A stretch of 64,000 bases of DNA, from contig CM074758.1 of NCBI GenBank assembly GCA_037355855.1, positions 5,057,001-5,121,000 on the forward strand, given 5' to 3'. The notes beneath the pieces are model-generated. The model worked only from the letters and a program-made list of their open reading frames with translations, did not search any database and was not told the origin of the DNA. The position numbers were made by a program, and so were the translations under genes. Origin of the DNA: Pseudo-nitzschia pungens (taxonomy: Eukaryota > Bacillariophyta > Bacillariophyceae > Bacillariales > Bacillariaceae). This document shows, piece after piece, positions 21,379-32,435 of the stretch (position 1 is the stretch's first letter; each line of letters begins with the position of its first letter).

Positions 21379-22763
21379 TCACAATTCTTCTTCGATTCGT
21401 TTTCTCTTCATTTGTTTGTTTGTACCTTGGGATTTAAATGATTTTTCCCCATACACAAATTTCAATGCCCAATTATTACCAGATGAGGTTTCCGATCGCT
21501 TCATATCTTTTCCAATCTTCTGCAACATTGAACCGAAAGTCTTTTTGTCGAAGTCTTCAGGGATAAGAAAAAATAGCTCAGGTTGATGCTCTCCACTAGT
21601 GTTTTGTCGGAAAAAGTGCTTCATATCTTTGGATGCCTTTCCCTTGATTTGACTTGGTTGCGCAATCATTTCATCAAATACAACCATCATTGTTTGAAGT
21701 TTGGGCTTTCCATTGCGCTTTTCTGCTTCCCATGTCGTGCTATACTGGAATTGTTTGATCATCTCTGAACACACGGTAAATTTTCTGGACGACGCATCAT
21801 CTTTCACTTGTGCACAGGAAGATGGCCTTGAAAAAGTAGACCTCCTATATCCTTTTTTTTTTCTTTGTTGAAAGTTGTTTCCTCTGTTTGCTGGTAGGAT
21901 GAGGAAGTGAATAATGATCAAAAAGCATTTCTTCGAATGTCTTCCTCTTGCAATTTGGGAACTCAGAATACAAACTCTTCACTGTGGTAGCCAAATCAGC
22001 GTAACTCAATGATAGAATAACTTGAAGTTTCTCCTCAACAGTTTTCCCTTTCAAATCCATACCATCGATCTCCTCATCCGCAGTATCAAGGTTATCGCTG
22101 CCTGTATCGTCACCGTGACCATCGCTTTTTCCCTCTGTATCCGAATGTTCACCGTCATTGCTTTCGCTGCGATGAGTTTCATCGATCTCCTCATCTGCAG
22201 TATCAAGGTTATCGCTGCCTGTATCGTCACCGTGACCATCGCTTTTTCCCTCTGTATCCGAATGTTCACCGTCATTGCTTTTGCTGCGATGAGTTTCAGC
22301 ACTGTTGCCGTTGCCGTTGCTCTCATCGAACTCAGGTTTGTCGCTGCGATTAGGAGTTTCACCATTGTCAATCTCAGAAGTTTCACCATACCCAAATTCG
22401 TCTTTGTCAGCATTGTTGCCGTTGCCGTTGCTCTCATCGAACTCAGGATCCAACCCAGGAGTTTCACATTCACCATTGACAATCTCGAACTCAGGAGTTC
22501 CGCCCCTGTCATTGTCAACATGTTCTGCTTCTGGAAAACGCTTTTGTTTCTTCTTTGGGGGCTCACAACTTTCCTTGTTCCTTCGTGCAGCCTTGATTGC
22601 TTCCACTTGCGCTAATACAGCCAAACAAAAGAATGTCAGAAGCCTTGTCTCCATCGTAGTAGTACTGGACTTCACAGCAGGTCGACTCACCATCCAAGCA
22701 TTTGCCTTCTATCGAAACAGGCCAAGCCAAGTTGAGATATTGCTCCCAAATGCAGAATTTCAT
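21379..22763 (-). pseudogene. Acidic, repeat-containing protein of the Harbinger element (frame-broken)
   Basis: Three overlapping minus-strand frames look like one gene. The first (22763-22563) gives MKFCIWEQYLNLAWPVSIEG then ECLDGE-like acidic text. The second (to 21845) has KKKQKR basic patches and two near-identical 39-residue copies of an acidic SNDGEHSDTEGKSDGHGDD unit. The third (21921-21379) is a basic, globular-looking domain with MIKQFQYSTTWEAEKRNGKP. The switch from the second to the third frame occurs at an A run near 21850, and the switch from the first near 22600. Either two frameshifts or unrecognised introns would explain this. The function is unknown. Internal duplication and low complexity are clear. 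Confidence 0.5.
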
Positions 22764-23791
22764 CCTGGATAATTAGTTTATGACCTACCAAAGCAGCAGC
22801 TTCTGCTGCAGCAGCAGCAGCATATTCACATCATGGCTCAGTTTTTGTCACGATTTTCATGGTATATGTTTCGGATTTCGTGAAGGTTTTGATGAAAACA
22901 CAAAAAATGTTGGCGTGGGAATGGAACATAATGAGTATGTTGGGAGTATGCGTTTCGGTTGTGATATTTCGTGAAGGTTTTGATGAAAACACAAAAAATG
23001 TTGGCGTGGGAATGGAACATAATTAATAGACCGTTGGATCGCCTGGAGCGGAAGAAAATTTGCGCTGATTCGTTCTACACAGTGGTAGTGGTAAGGTTAC
23101 CTAGGTAGTACTTTATGTTTCCCGCCAACAAAGACCAAGAAAAGCCAACACGAGGAATAAGCCAAAGTGCGAGGCAGTAAAAAAAAACAACATAGGCCCG
23201 TGTGCCCTTGGGAGGAATGAAAATTGATAGGTTGAACCGCGCGCATACTCCGGACGTTGGATCGCTGGCTAACGCTGAGGCGCTTCAGAACTACCACCAC
23301 CCACATATGAACCCACGTTAACCCACAAAAATAACCCACGATAACCCACAATAACCCACGATAACCACGATAACCCACGAAAAAAGTGCTCCTTCTTTAA
23401 GCGTGAGGGTGCATCTATCTTGCTTCTTTGCACGTGAAGGATCCACAAACCCATGACTCTACTGATTCCGCAAGTAAAATGAATCGTAAACTTGCTTCTT
23501 TCAAAGAAGCAAGGTTCACGGAGAAGGGTGCATCTTGCTTCTTTGCGCGTGAAGGATCCACAAACCCACAAACCCGCCACTTGGTCGTGTACTGATTCCG
23601 CAATCGTAAACTGTCTTGCTTCTTTCAAAAGAAGCAAGGTTCACGGAGAATGGCTGAACATTGATTGTCATTGGTTTTCTGCAAAATGAACGGGCACCGA
23701 ATCGGTGCCCGTCAAATTTTGTCGCAATTGGCAGGGTTTGGACGCTCGAGAGTGAACTTCTCAAATTTTAGATCGTCGCATTTCTCTCACA
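22764..23791. repeat. Internal repeats of the Harbinger element
   Basis: No gene is supported. Contents: a GCAGCAGCAGCA run (22790-22820), two copies of a ~55-bp unit GATGAAAACACAAAAAATGT (22892 and 22982), an internal AACCCACG cluster (23297-23382), and two to three copies of a CTTGCTTCTTTGCGCGTGAA plus GGATCCACAAACCCA block (23415-23690). TTCACGGAGAA occurs twice. Confidence 0.75.
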
Positions 23792-26728
23792 ATGGTTGTT
23801 TCCATAGCAGTGAAAAAGCAATTAGCAGAAAAAATTGAAAGTGCTGGAGGACTAGGCAAGTTTTTCAACGCTAATCGAGCCGATCAAACACTTTCAAAGT
23901 TTCTTGACCAGGATATACGTTCTTACGGAAAGAGAGGTACAGCAAAACGCAAAACAATTCGTGATTTGTTGAAAAACTGGAGAAGCTATCCAGAAAAGAA
24001 ATACGAACAGCTTCTCAAAACTTTGAACGTTCTTCCGCATTCAGCACGATATCGAACGGCTGAGGAGGACGAGGAGGACGACTACGAAGAAGAAGAAGAA
24101 GAGGAAACAGAGGTGAGATTGTTTTTCCGTGAACTTGATTTTATTTTCTGTGAATGTTATCTCACTTCTTTCTAGCTGCCATTTCAATCCCCCCAACGAG
24201 TATTGTTCCAATCACCATTTGAGACTCGTTCTAAATCTGAAGCACGTCCAACGCCAAAGTCAAGTGAAGAAATGGGTCCTACGGTTTTTCCAACGATTCC
24301 AATGAACATTGTGCGCAAGATCAATATTGACTTGCAGAATCCACACAAGAATGGCCCGTGGATGTTTGTTGTTGCCAATAACTGCTATGTCCCAGAAAGC
24401 GGTGCTAAGATGGATAAGATTGTCATGTCTACACCCCTCACTGATGGACTTGATATGGCACAGGGTCGATACATCGTGAAAGTCAGCGTAGATGGGAAGA
24501 TCATTTATGCGCGAACACCCTTTCATCCCAACTTCTTGATGACCGGTGGTGATAAGAACTTCGTAGGGTGTGATACACAGACAATTGATGCACACAAGGC
24601 TTTTGCTTTGAAACTCACTCGGGATGAAGTCACAAGAGATGATCGTACGGAGTGGATCGAGTATCATCTACCACACGGCTACCATGTGACCACCCAGTAC
24701 TTCAACAATGTCAATGGAGGCAATGTTGGTGTTCCCGACTGTGGGGCAGATGGACTATGGTCAACTCATCTCAGATGTGAAATGTATAGTGGTTGGATGG
24801 TACCTCCAAATCCGCGTTCATCTGATGCTTCTCTGCGTGAAGGTTATCCACATACGAAAGCTGTACTTTATGTCCAGTTGGCCATCACCAATACAATTGA
24901 ACTTGTTGAGAGGACCTCAGTCGACCGAGTACAGTCAGCATTTGCAGATGCTTTTCGTCTGGGTGAGTGGTAGTAAATTCAATGCATAATGGGTAGTAAC
25001 ACAATGATACGAAACTAAACATTTTTTTTTCTAGGTTCTCCATCACCTCCTCCCGACGGCCCAGATAATGTATCTAGTTCGCAAACAACTAAAACAGAAA
25101 CAGGAGGAGTCAGTTCGCAAACAACTAAAACAGAAACAGGAGGAGTAGTCAGCTTTCAAACTCCAACAACGGAATCCAAAGGTGGACAGTCTGTGGCAAG
25201 CTCATTTGCTGCAAGCTCATCGCAACTTGCTTCCAGACAGTCATCGCAACCATCTTTCGCTTCTGGACAGTCATCGCAACCATCTTTCGCTTCCGGACAG
25301 TCATCGCAACCATCTTTCGCTTCCGGACAGTCATCGCAACCATCTTTCGCTTCGGGACAGTCATCGCAACCATCTTTTGCTTCCAGACAGTCATCGCAAC
25401 CATCTTTTGCTTCCAGACAGTCTGCTGCAAGTTCATCACAACCTTCGAGACAGTCATCGCAACCAACTTTTGCTTCGAGACAGTCTGCTGCAAGTTCATC
25501 GCAATCATCTTCTGCTTCGACTGCTGCAAGGTCATCTTTTGCTTCGAGACAGTCTGCTGCAAGTTCATCTTTTGCTTCGACTGCCGCAAGGTCATTTGCT
25601 TCGAGGTCATCTTTTGCTTCGACTGCCGCAAGTTTTGCTTCGAGACAGTCTGCTGCAAGCTCGCAACCATCTTTTGCTTTGAGACTCTCTGCTTTTGCTT
25701 CGAGACAGTCTGCTGCAAGTTCATCGCAACCATCTTTTGCTTCGGGACAGTCATCTTTTGCTTTGTCTGCGTCGTCACTACCTTTGTCTGCAAGCTTATC
25801 ACAACCATCACAGCCATCTTTTGGAACGTCTGGTGGGCACGGTCAGCTTGCCAGAAACTCTCCCGATGAGCAACAACGTCCTGCAGCCGGTGAGCAAGGA
25901 GACGGTCAGGAGTCTATAGATTTTCCATCTCCGGCAGCTCCATCTCCGCCAGCTCCATCTCCGCCAGCTCCATCTCCATCTCCATTTGCAAAATATAGTC
26001 AAGAAATTGATGAGATGCTTGAGGACATTGAACTGCCAAATATTACTGTAGATTGGTTCTCACCGCCTGAAAATCCTGACCAGCACAAGCCCCCACCACC
26101 CGGTCCTCTTGACCAGCAGCGCAAGCCCCCACCACCCGGTCCTCTTGACCAGCAGCGCAAGCCCCCACCACCCGGTCCTCTTGACCAGCAGCGCAAGCCC
26201 CCACCACCCGGTCCTCCTGACCAGCGCAAGCCCCCACCACTCGGTCCTCCTGACCAGCGCAAGCCCCCACCACTCGGTCCTCCTGACCAGCGCAAGCCCC
26301 CACCACCCGGTCCTCCTGACCAGCGCAAGCCCCCACCACCCGGTCCTCCTGACCAGCGCAAGCCCCCACCACCCGGTCCTCCTGACCAGCGCAAGCCCCC
26401 ACCACCCGGTCCTCTTGACCAGCAGCGCAAGCCCCCACCACCCGGTCTTGACCAGCGGAAATCACCATCACCCGGACAGAAGCGCAACGAGGCACCACAG
26501 TGGAGTTCTGATGATGAGGATGAGTTTCCGAAACGTCCTCCTGGTCAATTTCGTAGAAATCTGCTTTGTGAACAACTCCATGGCAAGTTTGGTACTCCTG
26601 ATAATCCTGCGTTCATCAGTACATCAGTACGTGTAGGGGGCAAGAAGTTGAAGCTGAAATCTAATCGCAATCCGAACAGTGCTGTCATTGACGATCTTCA
26701 TACTAACATTTGGTCCAATATGAAGTAA
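23792..26728 (+). CDS. Spliced 933-residue protein of the Harbinger element
   Basis: Start ATG at 23792. Two introns are inferred from GT-AG sites and frame continuity: 24113-24175 (GTGAGA...TTCTAG) and 24963-25034 (GTGAGT...TTCTAG). The exons total 2802 nt, a multiple of three, ending TAA. Exon 1 gives a basic helical N-terminus (AKRKTIRDLLKNWRSYPEKK) and then an acidic run of ~20 D/E. Exon 2 is a globular-looking domain of ~260 residues with NGPWMFVVANNCYVPESG, LPHGYHVTTQYFN and GWMVPPNPRSSDASLREGYP. Exon 3 holds ~9-10-residue SSQPSFASGQ repeats (25215-25800), then ~11-residue PPPPGPPDQRK repeats (26070-26470) and a basic C terminus. The protein family is not recognised. Its long disordered repeats and position between subterminal arrays suggest a scaffold or DNA-associated accessory protein (inference). 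Confidence 0.75.
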
Positions 26729-26782
26729 ACTTTGTAAATTATACTACGAGTACCACCTTCACAAAACGTGATGGATATGCTT

Positions 26783-27730
26783 CTAAATTTCCAATGACGC
26801 CATCAATTCTGCAACTTCATCCTCCGGTCCACCAAAGACAACATCTTCAATGAGTACGTCAAACAAAGGTTCATTTGCCTCAATTTTGTATTCGCAAATA
26901 ACAGCAACAGCTTCAAAGGCATTAGCAATCTTTCCCACACCGTGCCGAAATCTGCTGCTTAGAACTTTAAAACTCTTACACATCCCATTAAAATCTTCGT
27001 GTCCTTTGAGAGCTCGGGTTTTGAATGTCTTCACTCCGTAACTGTCATGAAGGTTTGGGTATGAAACTGTTTTGTCGTGGCCACGGTATATTCCATCTCC
27101 GATTGCCTTCTGCTTTAACATTAGTAGCCGTTCTTCCAATCCTTCTTCAACAAAGATATTCAAATCATTTCTTCCAGCTTTGAATGGACCATTCATCCAT
27201 ATTACTCTTCATGTTGCGAGAGAAATTCCTATTTCATAATTGATACCGGCTTTGTTGAATTTATGACTGAAGTATTCCGAATCTTGTGAATATATTTCAT
27301 GTCCGGGCTCTTCAATCCATACATGTGTGCCATCAACAGTCATCACCCATGTTTCACCAAAGCTCAAGTCATCAGGCCACACTATCTTTCTTGTTTTCAA
27401 TGCCTGTATTTTTTCAATCATCTGCCAAATTGGGCCACGAGCGTAGCGTGAAGTCAAACCAAATAATGTTTCGAAATCGTCTTCAAGGGGATACTTTCGA
27501 AGGTATAGAACTGCATGGAGAAACCATTTAAAGTTTACTTCGAACCCTTCCTCTGCCTGCAGATCCTTGTAGATTGTGCATAGCACATCGGGTGAGGCAC
27601 CAAACTTTGAGTTGAATCTACCGCCGTTGCTCTTTTCGTTGCCCCGGTCGATTTGTTTTCTTGAGTAGTTTGCAATTAGCAGGCCTTCAATGAGCATGTC
27701 ATCTTTGGTGACAACAAGATCGTTATCCAT
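26783..27730 (-). pseudogene. DDE transposase, Harbinger-like, one in-frame TGA
   Basis: 316 codons from ATG at 27730. The frame contains one internal stop, TGA at 27209-27211, and continues in the same frame to 26783. DDE_Tnp_4-type motifs are visible: first Asp in VDGTHVWIEEPGHEIY, SHKFNKAGINYEIG, WMNGPFKAG after the stop, second Asp in AIGDGIYRGH, and the Glu in ANAFEAVAVICEY after SSRFRHGVG. It should cut and paste the element by recognising its TIRs. The stop lies between the first and second catalytic residues, so it would abolish activity unless read through. A CGA-to-TGA change is a simple explanation. The gene ends ~65 bp from the right subterminal array, typical of the family. Confidence 0.85.
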
Positions 27731-27779
27731 GGTAATTCAGTCGACGTTGACGCACAATTGGTGTTGGGTTGACGGAAAA

Positions 27780-28045
27780 GGTGATGGGACATTCACGGAG
27801 GTCGAAGGTGGGTTCTTTAATCATGGGTTCGTGGGTTCACGGAAAAAAGTCGTGGGTTATCATGGGTTATTTCGTGGGTTTTCGTGGGTTTTCGTGGGTT
27901 TTAGTGGGTTTTCGTGGGTTATTTTTGTGGGTTAACGTGGGTTAACGTGGGTTCATTCGTGGGTTCTTTTTCACCGTGAATAACCCACGAATGCAACGTG
28001 GGTTTTTTTTCACCGTGAAAAACCCACGTATTTTAGGGGGAGGAA
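27780..28045 (-). repeat. Right subterminal CGTGGGTT array
   Basis: Reverse complement of the left array 20018-20258, with TTTCGTGGGTTTTCGTGGGT units and TTTTTCACCGTGAA motifs. It lies upstream of the transposase start, so it may also act as its promoter region. Confidence 0.88.
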
Positions 28046-28158
28046 AAAATAAAGGGGGCGGTCACGGAGAATGAATGTAAGTTCACGCAAAACAAATCAG
28101 TCCCGAGTTGACACAAAATTGCATGCGCGCGCAAATTATTTAGTTCCGGAGGGCCCAG

Positions 28159-28437
28159 CAACGCGTCGATAATACAGGGGGGGGGGGACAGCAAGCAGCA
28201 GCAAGCAGCAACGCGTCGATAATACAGGGGGGGGACAGCAAGCAGCAGCAACGCGTCCATAATACAGGGGGGGGACAGCAAGCAGCAAGCAGATAGAGGT
28301 GCTGAGTTAACGAGCCAATCAAAAAATTCGATTTTCCAGTACAAATTGTACAGGGATTTATGTAGAAAAAAAATAAAAACAGGGGGGACAGCAAGCAGCA
28401 GCAACGTTGATAATATAAACGCGTCGATAATACAGGG
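28159..28437 (-). repeat. G-run minisatellite with core, right of Harbinger
   Basis: Continuation of the array 19115-19863, with the core at about 28292-28372. G runs reach nine or ten bases. It ends abruptly at GGGGGTAAATATTAATTATT, where the satellite begins. Confidence 0.92.
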
Positions 28438-28439
28438 GG

Positions 28440-29680
28440 TAAATATTAATTATTCAGTGGTGACATCCAAATAATTGGTGATTTTTGAATACTTCTTTTT
28501 GCATACTCTTGCCCATGCATAGGATGAGGAATATACACACTGGAATCATACAAATATTGGCCAGATTCATTCAGATATGTGATTTGGTACTTTTTTCTAG
28601 TGAATTCCGCAGTAGTGCTGGAATAAATATTAATTATTCAGTGGTGACATCCAAATAATTGGTGATTTTTGAATACTTCTTTTTGCATACTCTTGCCCAT
28701 GCACAGGATGAGAAATATTCACACTGGAATCACACAACTATTGGCCAGATTTGTTCAGATATGTGATCTGGTACTTTTTTCTAGTAAATTCCGCAGTAGT
28801 GGAATAAATATTAATTATTCAGTGGTGACATCCAAAATATAGGTGATTTTTGAATACTTCTTTTTGCATACTCTTGCCCATGCAGAGGATGAGAAATATT
28901 CACACTGGAATCACACAAACATTGGCCAGATTCATTCAGATATGTGATTTGGTACTTTTTTCTAGTGAATTCCGCAGTAGTGGAACAAATATTAATTATT
29001 CAGTGGTGACATCCAAATAATTGGTGATTTTTGAATACTTCTTTTTGCATACTCTTGCCCATGCACAGGATGAGGAATATTCACACTGGAATCACACAAA
29101 CATTGGCCAGATTTGTTCAGATATGTGATTTGGTACTTTTTTCTAGTAAATTCCGCAGTAGTGGAACAAATATTAATTATTCAGTGGTGACATCCAAATT
29201 ATTGGTGATTTTTGAATACTTCTTTTTGCATACTCTTGCCCATGCACAGGATGAGAAATATTCACACTGGAATCACACAAATATTGGACAGATTCATTCA
29301 GATATGTGATTTGGTACTTTTTTCTAGTGAATTCCGCAGTAGTGGAACAAATATTAATTATTCAGTGGTGACACCCATACCATTGGTGATTTTTGAATAC
29401 TTCTTTTTGCATACTCTTGCCCATGCACAGGATGAGGAATATTCACACTGGAATCACACAACTATTGGCCAGATTCATTCCGATATGTGATTTGGTACCT
29501 TTTTCTAGTAAATTCTCCAGTAGTTAACCAAATATTAATTATTCTGTGGTGACATCCAAATTATAGGTGATTTTTGAATACTTCTTTTTGCATACTCTTG
29601 CCCATGCATAGGATGAGGAATATTCACACTGGAATCACACAAACATTGGCCAGATTTGTTCAGATATTTGATTTGATGGT
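28440..29680 (-). repeat. ~181-bp satellite, outer element right arm
   Basis: About seven inverted copies, nearly all of the type with GATTTGGTACTTTTTTCTAG, unlike the alternating A/B array in the inner copy. Confidence 0.92.
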
Positions 29681-31324
29681 ATATTCACTGAGGTAGTACT
29701 ATTCTTGCTGCTTGTAAGAGTAGTACAGTTATACACTGCTGCTACATACTACTGCAGTGCGTAGGTAGTAGTACATAAGAGGTAGTCAAAAATTATGGCG
29801 CAGCGGGGCAGGCTCTCTTTGGTTTAGGTGGCGCGCAATACCACCATCAGGTTTCTACTGGTTTCTACTATTACTTCAGAACGGTACATACTACTAGTAG
29901 TAACTCTACTGCTATCATGTAGAAGAAATCAATTCTCAGCAAATAAATGCATGACAGAAAATGCATGTGTCGGTCGTAAATCTTACTTCACATAATTTTG
30001 GGTCGGAATGGAACAAGAAAGACGGCAACTGGAAATGGTAAGTGAACCACATCAAGGTTGGAGGAGGTATTAATAATGGATTTTGATTCGTCTAACTGTG
30101 CATCATTGACTTGCCTGCTTGCTCCTGATAGGGAGGCGACTGCAACTGCTGATGAAATAGGATGCAATGGCAAATGAAATACAATGCGACGGTGAGTAAA
30201 CCGCATCAAGATCTGGGGTATTGATAATGGATTTCAATTGTTCTAATTCTGCATTGAGTTGCCTGCTTGCTACTGATAGGGAAGAATCAACTTTAATGCG
30301 ACGGGGCAACTGAAAAATGATGCGACGGGGCAACTGACACATATTGCGATCGCAAGACAAATATGATGGGATCGCAACTGACAAAATGATGCGATTGCAA
30401 CTGATGAAATATGATGCGATGTGAGGAGACCTTTACTGGCAGTACAGATACCGGTATGGATGAAATTATCACGATGACCATTATTTAAAAATCGTTTGAA
30501 CCAAAATTTGTGTGGTGTGCATGAGGACGAAGACGATCGGAGCAAAGAGCAACGACGATTTCAAGGACGACGAAGACGATCGAAGCGAAGAGCAACGACG
30601 ATTTCAGAGAGGACGACGAAGCCAATCGAAGCGAAGAGCAACAACAATTTCAGAGAGGACGACGATTTCAGGGAGGACGACGAAGAGGAAGGCAATTTGG
30701 AGCGAAGAGCAACGACGACTTCAGGGAGGACGAAGACGATCAAAGCAAGAAGCAACGACGACTTCAAGGACGACGAAGACAAGGACGATCGAAACGAAGA
30801 GCGACGACGATTTCAAGGACGACGACTTCTTTTAACGAACCAAAATTTGTGTGTGCGTGTGTGAGAAAATTGAACAGAGAATAAACAATTATTAGAGTAA
30901 TATCAATATTTATCAAAAGAAAGACTTATATTTTGCATCATAGTGTTTCAAATTTTTTTTTCATGGGGGTTGCGATTCCTGGGCTTTTGGTAATAATTGT
31001 GATTTTTGTGATGAATTTCTTGAGGGGTGTGATGGGAAATACTTTGGGTCGGGATGAGAAATCAATTTTTGGGAGTGAATTTCTGCAACAGTCTCATAAT
31101 ATATAATGATGGTAGGGTCGGTAATAATGAGTCAGATTGAAAAAAAATTTGGGTCGAGTTTGAATTTTATTTTTTTTTCTCGTAATTGAGGTAGTATCTG
31201 GGTCGCGATTGGGGTTGCGAATCGCGAGAGAGCTAGGAATCGAGCTACGTCAAAATGAGCCAGGAATAAATCGCGACCCCCCTAAATAAATTCTTGGGAG
31301 GGGTCGCGAAACAGTTTTCGGACG
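29681..31324. repeat. Outer element right terminal region
   Basis: Nearly identical to 10406-12070 with small indels (for example one copy of the GATGCGACGGGGCAACTG unit is missing near 30310). It holds GAAGACGATCGAAGCGAAGA repeats at 30520-30830 and ends in the TIR CAGTTTTCGGACG. No gene. Confidence 0.82.
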
Positions 31325-31418
31325 TGGTGTTACCGCCTTGGCGGTTGCTGTTGCTGTTGCTGTTGTTGTTGTTGGCATCGTTGCCTGATGGCCCATTTTG
31401 GGTCTTAGAATCGTCCAT
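31325..31418 (-). pseudogene. Copia A gag, N-terminal piece
   Basis: Minus-strand ATG at 31416-31418 gives MDDSKTQNGPSGNDANNNNS and an Asn/Ser-rich linker before the TIR element interrupts it. Gag of copia B also starts MD plus a low-complexity leader. Frame and order match the rest at 1-1304. Confidence 0.8.
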
Positions 31419-31707
31419 CGTGACGATGACACGACCTTGATCGTGCACTACAGCAATATCAATCCCTTGGTCTAAATATGGCTGGCAGCAATCCTAGAAT
31501 AGAGATGCTGACTTTTGAGTGCACTTCGAAAATTATGTTGAAGGAACAAGTAATATCATGTAAGTTGACGGACTTGTCCAGTCTCAAGAAGAAAATTAGA
31601 TAAACTTCATAAACTAGATAATTTTCGAAGTGTAAGCATGTGCCTTATTGTGCATCACACTTTGCCTTCTTGTTAACGTTAGTGGTTCCTTTACCACATT
31701 ACTAATT
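31419..31707 (-). other. Copia A 5' leader and probable 5' LTR
   Basis: Non-coding. For a minus-strand copia element the 5' LTR should lie here. It contains the inverted pair CTTCGAAAATTAT / ATAATTTTCGAAG (about 31527 and 31617). The other LTR is outside the window, so the boundary cannot be set. Confidence 0.45.
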
Positions 31708-32435
31708 TTAATATTTGTTTCGTATGACGGGCTCCTGACAGACGGTTCGACCCATTTGATTCTCAACATACGGAGCCTCGTGGTTGTCGTGGTCGTGCCG
31801 CCGCCGGCGTTTCCATCGTTTAGCCTTTACGAGATGTTTGTGGAGCGTTGAAAGAGTCTTCATATTGGTGGTTGCCATGAACTGATCCCCTTCTTTCAGC
31901 ACTGCATCCAATGATTCCCCAGCACCAACTCGACCCTTCACAAACTCCATTATATATTTGAGTCTTGAGAATTGCTTCTGGTCAGCAGCGTTGTAATGCT
32001 TTCGCCATTTATTGCGACTCTTCTTCTCAAGCTCTTCAATCCCACCAGGGAAATTGTCGTTGTCTTTGAACTCGCCAAGCCCAAACCACTCGTTCCACAT
32101 CGACGAAACAGACGTACGTTCTCGAAACAATGTTTTTCTTTTTTGACGACGAGGGATCGGTTACCCGCCGCGACGAGGGATCGATTACCTGCTGCGCCAT
32201 TTGCTGCTGTTGGTGTTGCTGTTGGTGCTGCGACTTGTTGTATGAGTGGGTGACTAAACACGTCCTGCATAAAATTGATGATCTGATTGGTCCTCGTATC
32301 CTGCTGATCTCTGAATTCAGTAACTGAATGCTCTAAACGTTGAAAGCCTTGTTCATAGTCCCGTGACAAATTACAGATTTCGGAATGAATGTTGTGCAAC
32401 CGGTCACAAAATCCTGGAAGAGCAACAACATCCAT
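31708..32435 (-). pseudogene. GCR1_C-like DNA-binding protein, frameshifted
   Basis: Two overlapping minus-strand frames. The upstream one (from 32435) gives a coiled, Gln-rich segment (RLEHSVTEFRDQQDTRTNQI) and an Ala/Pro/Thr linker. The downstream one (from about 32130) gives VSSMWNEWFGLGEFKDNDNF, then EELEKKSRNKWRKHYNA and QFSRLKYIMEFVKGRV, which resembles the GCR1_C fold (W-x-x-W...L-E...W+...R...I). The frames change near 32130-32145 beside an A-rich run, so a frameshift is likely. The 5' side is cut by a minisatellite at 32440. GCR1_C domains occur in Crypton tyrosine-recombinase transposons and in yeast Gcr1; a Crypton origin is possible, but no recombinase is visible. Confidence 0.55.

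Larger units (their letters stand above)
19864..28155. mobile_element. PIF/Harbinger-like DNA transposon, 8.3 kb
   Basis: Both ends carry GGCCCTCCGGAACT as inverted terminal repeats, with looser similarity extending ~60 bp (TTTTGTGTCAACTCGGGACT on one side, CTTTGTGTCAAGTCCCG on the other). CAG is present on both sides (19861-19863 and 28156-28158), consistent with the 3-bp CWG/TWA targets known for Harbinger elements; the CAG-rich minisatellite makes the exact boundary ambiguous by a base or two. It carries a DDE transposase gene on the minus strand at the right end, a two-repeat protein at the left end, an acidic protein and a 933-residue spliced gene. Subterminal arrays of AACCCACG lie inside both ends. 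Confidence 0.87.
1305..31324. mobile_element. Giant TIR element with satellite arms (outer copy)
   Basis: The ends are inverted repeats: the left end begins CGTCCGAAAACTG and continues TTTCGCGACC, and the right end is its exact reverse complement for about 23 bp. The flanks are TG on both sides (1303-1304 and 31325-31326), and removal restores the copia A gag frame, so this is a true insertion. Both ends carry further TCGCGACC motifs within ~100 bp. Without the nested gypsy and Harbinger elements it is about 10 kb. The arms are inverted relative to each other and consist of tandem arrays, with a G-run minisatellite in the middle. No intact transposase belonging to it is visible. The superfamily is not assigned: a 2-bp duplication fits few known classes (ISL2EU has AT), and the TIR sequence is not one I recognise. 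Confidence 0.82.

Noticed and set aside
25149..25817. Minus-strand frame with QKQKMVAMT repeats
   Set aside because: Antisense of the 30-bp S/Q repeat in the 933-residue gene.
25999..26498. Minus-strand GGGGLRWSGGP glycine-rich frames
   Set aside because: Antisense of the proline-rich 33-bp repeat of the same gene.
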